NCBI RefSeq assembly: GCF_021462225.1
Contig: NC_061798.1
Span: 27,071,320-27,135,319 of the forward strand
Length of the DNA stretch: 64,000 bases
Direction of reading: 5' to 3'
DNA from: Girardinichthys multiradiatus
Taxonomy: Eukaryota; Chordata; Actinopteri; Cyprinodontiformes; Goodeidae
Shown here: in pieces, positions 61,585-64,000 of the stretch
Layout of the letters: every line of letters begins with the position of its first letter
How positions within the stretch are numbered: position 1 is the stretch's first letter
Translations under genes and position numbers: made by a program
The notes under the pieces: model-generated
The model's input: the letters and a program-made list of their open reading frames with translations, nothing else
The model's database searches: none
What the model was told of the DNA's origin: nothing

Positions 61585-62086
61585 CTTTCAGCGTCCCGGA
61601 GGAGCAACAGCAGCAGCAGGGAAAAAAAAAACCTTCAGGCTTCCCCCGACACAAAAGCTGTCTCGCTCCCGCTTCCTCCTTCCCGTATTGTCCCTTCAGA
61701 GGAGGAAACCTCCAGGAGCGGAAAAAAAAAAAGAGAGAGGAACTGTGAAATAAAACTAAGTTTGAGCGAGTGGCGCCGCTCGGCTCGGTGACGGATGAGT
61801 CACTGGCTCGGCTGGATGCTGTTCCTGTCCTTTTTGGCTCGGGCTGCCTGCGCGTCGGCTGTGCGCTGCCGGACACTTTGCTCCAGTTTCTCCGGCTCCG
61901 CTGCTACAGATATGTGTTAGTAGGTCAGCGGTTGCATAACAGCTCTTAGGCTGCCGAGTCACGTTTTTTTTCGGTCCTTCTTGTCTCTCTCCGCAGGAGC
62001 ACTACTGGCCCCTGTCTTTTTGTTCCAATCTGCAACCCATCTCTGCTCGGCTCCTCCACTTGCGGGAGTGGTTCATTTTATAAAAC
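61585..62086 (-). promoter_or_regulatory. nfil3: Probable nfil3 promoter and noncoding first exon
   Basis: The interval 61.3-62.06 kb is the most CpG-rich part of the window. On the - strand a TATA element (ttttataaaa, 62077-62086) would place the start near 62050. A good donor (GAAAG|GTATGT) ends the exon at 61585. An AP-1 site (tgagtca, about 61796) lies inside. Intron 1 would then run to 54371 or directly to about 53845. This is consistent with the known NFIL3 layout of a distant noncoding first exon, but it is inferred. Confidence 0.45.
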
Positions 62087-62369
62087 GGGTGTGGATGTGT
62101 AATAACACCTGGATCTTTGTGTTGTTTTTAAAGCATGTCCAATGCAATTAATGTGAATGCAGGATTTCTCCTCGAATGAAGACAAAAATAGCTCTTGTAA
62201 GAGCTGTGAAGACTTTTTGCTAATCATTTAGGAACCTAAAATGTTTGTAAAATCTTAGTACACCAAAAATGGCTAAGAAATGTTTATATATTACACTACC
62301 AGAGTTGAAATGTCAGATCTAGTACCTATAATTATTTGTTTAGAGTGTTTTCTAATGTATTATTTGTAA

Positions 62370-62745
62370 TCATTTAGGTAATGATTCATTTTTCGACTAT
62401 TTTTTCAATTAATAATCGGCTAGCAAAAGATGCTTGATAGGAGATATTTTACAGAATTTGAACCAGGTGAAGCTAAAGCTGTGCAAAATGTGGACTTCTG
62501 GATAGCATATATTTATGAACAAAGAAGGTTTTTCAGCTTTAATGCAAAATGTTTATATATTTGAACAAATGTGGCCTAATTATTGCTCTGAGTGGGTTGT
62601 TCTTTCAGCAAATGGTATGTTTCAGATTCTGTATACTCCAGTTATCTATTATTCAATTACCAAATTAGTTGACAATTATTTTAATAATCGATTAATTACG
62701 ATTAATCCGATGAATTGTTTCAGCCCTTTTGGTAAATCAATGATC
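62370..62745. mobile_element. MITE-like repeat with aatcgattaat motifs
   Basis: It runs from about attttttcaattaataatcgg to aatcgattaattacgattaatccgatgaattg and tttcagccctttt. These are the usual ends of a dispersed vertebrate repeat ('...aatcgattaattgttt-cagcccta'). Noncoding. Confidence 0.35.
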
Positions 62746-63239
62746 ATTAGCCAGTCATTTATTTGTTTGTGTAATGAACAGTCTTCCTCTTCCTGTTAAA
62801 ACTTTGGCTGACTTTGTAATAAACTAAACTCAAATAACCCTCATTAATCAATGGATGTACAGGAACTCATGTAAAATACAGGAAACGGTGGTTAAATTGA
62901 AACAATATTTAAAATCAAACCTGAGGATTTAAATATACAATACTATCTTATGCTTCTCATAACTATAAACTAGTCTCTCATAGTTTTCTTTCTAAATTTT
63001 CAAACCTGTTTATATGCCACCTGCAACTCTTACAAGAGAACCTAGTTGTTTACAACAACCTTTTATAAAGATATATAACCTTTTTTTTGACAGCCTGACA
63101 TAAAACGGACTTAACTTGACCTTTTTTAGGTCAGTTAGAATTGCCAAATGACATCTATTTGCTAAATGCAAGAAGAAGAAGAGATTCTTTTGATGCTTTC
63201 AACAAATTCTGAATTTAACATGAAATAAAATTAGTATGC

Positions 63240-64000
63240 CTTTAAACAATATGGGAAAGCTGAAATAGGGCTTGAGCTAACCGAGGCACACCTGTGGATC
63301 TATTTGAAGGCAAACACATTTCTTCCTTGTGTGACGTCACAAGAAAATCAAACGAAATCAGCCAAGATTTCTGGTCTTCCACAACTCTGATTTATTCTTG
63401 AGTATAAATTTCCAGACACCCGAAGGTGCCACGTTTATCTGTTCAAACAATAATACACAAACATAAACAACATGGGAATGCCCAGCTGTCCCGCTGTCCT
63501 GCTAATGTGTTTTGGTGTGTATCAAACCCAGAGCAAACCACAGATCTTGTGAAGATGCTGGCTGAAGTTGGTGAGATGGTGTTATTATCAACAGTGAAAC
63601 AACTCAATGGCCTGAAAGGCAAGCCAGTGAAGGAGAAGCCATTTATCCATAAGCAACATGATAAACCAGACAAGAATTTGTATATGTACTCAGTCACAAA
63701 GTCCTTGACGTTTGCAGACATGTCCTGTTGGCTAATGAAAGTAAAATTGGAGTTTGGCAATAATGACCATCGTAATGACCATTACATTTAGAGGGAAAGG
63801 TTGGGCTCTTCAGGCCCAACTATGAAGTACGAGTGTGGCAGCATCCTATTATGGAGGTGTGCTCCTGCATGAGGGTCTGGTGCTGAAATAACTTTACTTT
63901 TAAATTCTGAGGCAACAGTTAAAGACATGGGCCTGGATGCTAACGTCTTCCAAATGGACAATGATCCTTAGCTGTCCTTAGCATAGAAATTAGTTACTGA
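63240..64000 (+). mobile_element. Tc1-like transposon, cut by the window edge
   Basis: The + strand reads like a Tc1 transposase. A frame from 63426 (MPRLSVQTIIHKHKQHGN, the helix-turn-helix region) runs to 63789 through TTDLVKMLAEVGEMV and ends at NDHRNDHYI. It continues out of frame through 'ggtctggtgctgaaataac' and 'gtcttccaaatggacaatgatcc' (NDPKH region). Several indels disable it. Confidence 0.65.

Noticed and set aside
61269..61748. 159-codon frame on the + strand in the CpG-rich region
   Set aside because: CpG-rich sequence has few stops. No domain is recognised, and the region is better explained as the nfil3 promoter and first exon.
63332..63339. Second TGACGTCA site as a regulatory CRE
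   Set aside because: It lies in the terminal part of a Tc1-like element and is likely part of the repeat.
1..64000. CRISPR arrays, operons, phage or toxin systems
   Set aside because: No regularly spaced repeats, Shine-Dalgarno-linked gene clusters or prokaryotic genes. The DNA is clearly vertebrate.

Overview
This 64 kb window is vertebrate, almost certainly teleost, nuclear DNA. It has spliced coding exons with GT-AG introns, AT-rich introns and intergenic DNA, and many fish-type repeats (Tc1-like and hAT transposons, tRNA-headed SINEs, an L2/CR1-type LINE). One repeat at about 23.0 kb resembles repeats common in killifish and live-bearer genomes, so an atherinomorph fish is possible, but I cannot prove the species. 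Nothing bacterial, viral or CRISPR-like was seen.

Two host genes can be supported. On the + strand, about 5.0-24.1 kb (3' UTR to about 25.6 kb), is a Ral guanine-nucleotide exchange factor of the RalGDS/RGL family, closest by eye to RGL3. I could place 16 coding exons with matching intron phases. They give a 753-residue protein (779 from an upstream ATG) with an N-terminal REM domain, a CDC25-type RasGEF domain and a C-terminal Ras-association domain. Two alternative first coding exons are visible: 1a at about 5.0 kb, and 1b at 10.97 kb downstream of a TATA box. Both splice in phase 0 to the same exon at 12,470. On the - strand, 51,972-53,816, is a one-exon coding region for NFIL3 (E4BP4), a bZIP repressor. 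Its probable first exon and promoter lie in the CpG-rich stretch at 61.3-62.1 kb, so the transcription unit spans about 10.8 kb.

The roughly 26 kb between the two genes (25.6-51.2 kb) is a transposon graveyard. It holds a Tc1-like element split by a SINE and by a truncated LINE (30.2-33.0 kb), a near-complete LINE with an open EN-RT frame (34.7-38.1 kb) flanked by a perfect 21-bp inverted repeat, nested SINEs (40.3-41.7 kb) and a Tc1-in-Tc1 nest that also carries a hAT-type MITE (45.5-47.7 kb). Rgl introns carry further remnants, including a hAT element with an exact 8-bp target-site duplication at 9.96-10.54 kb. The window ends inside another Tc1-like element (from 63.2 kb).

The most interesting regulatory signal is in the putative first intron of nfil3: two ROR/REV-ERB-type half-sites in inverted orientation beside a perfect MEF2 site (57.6-57.74 kb). 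This fits the known circadian control of E4BP4. I found no convincing new biological system. The findings are gene-structure, regulatory and repeat-nesting observations.
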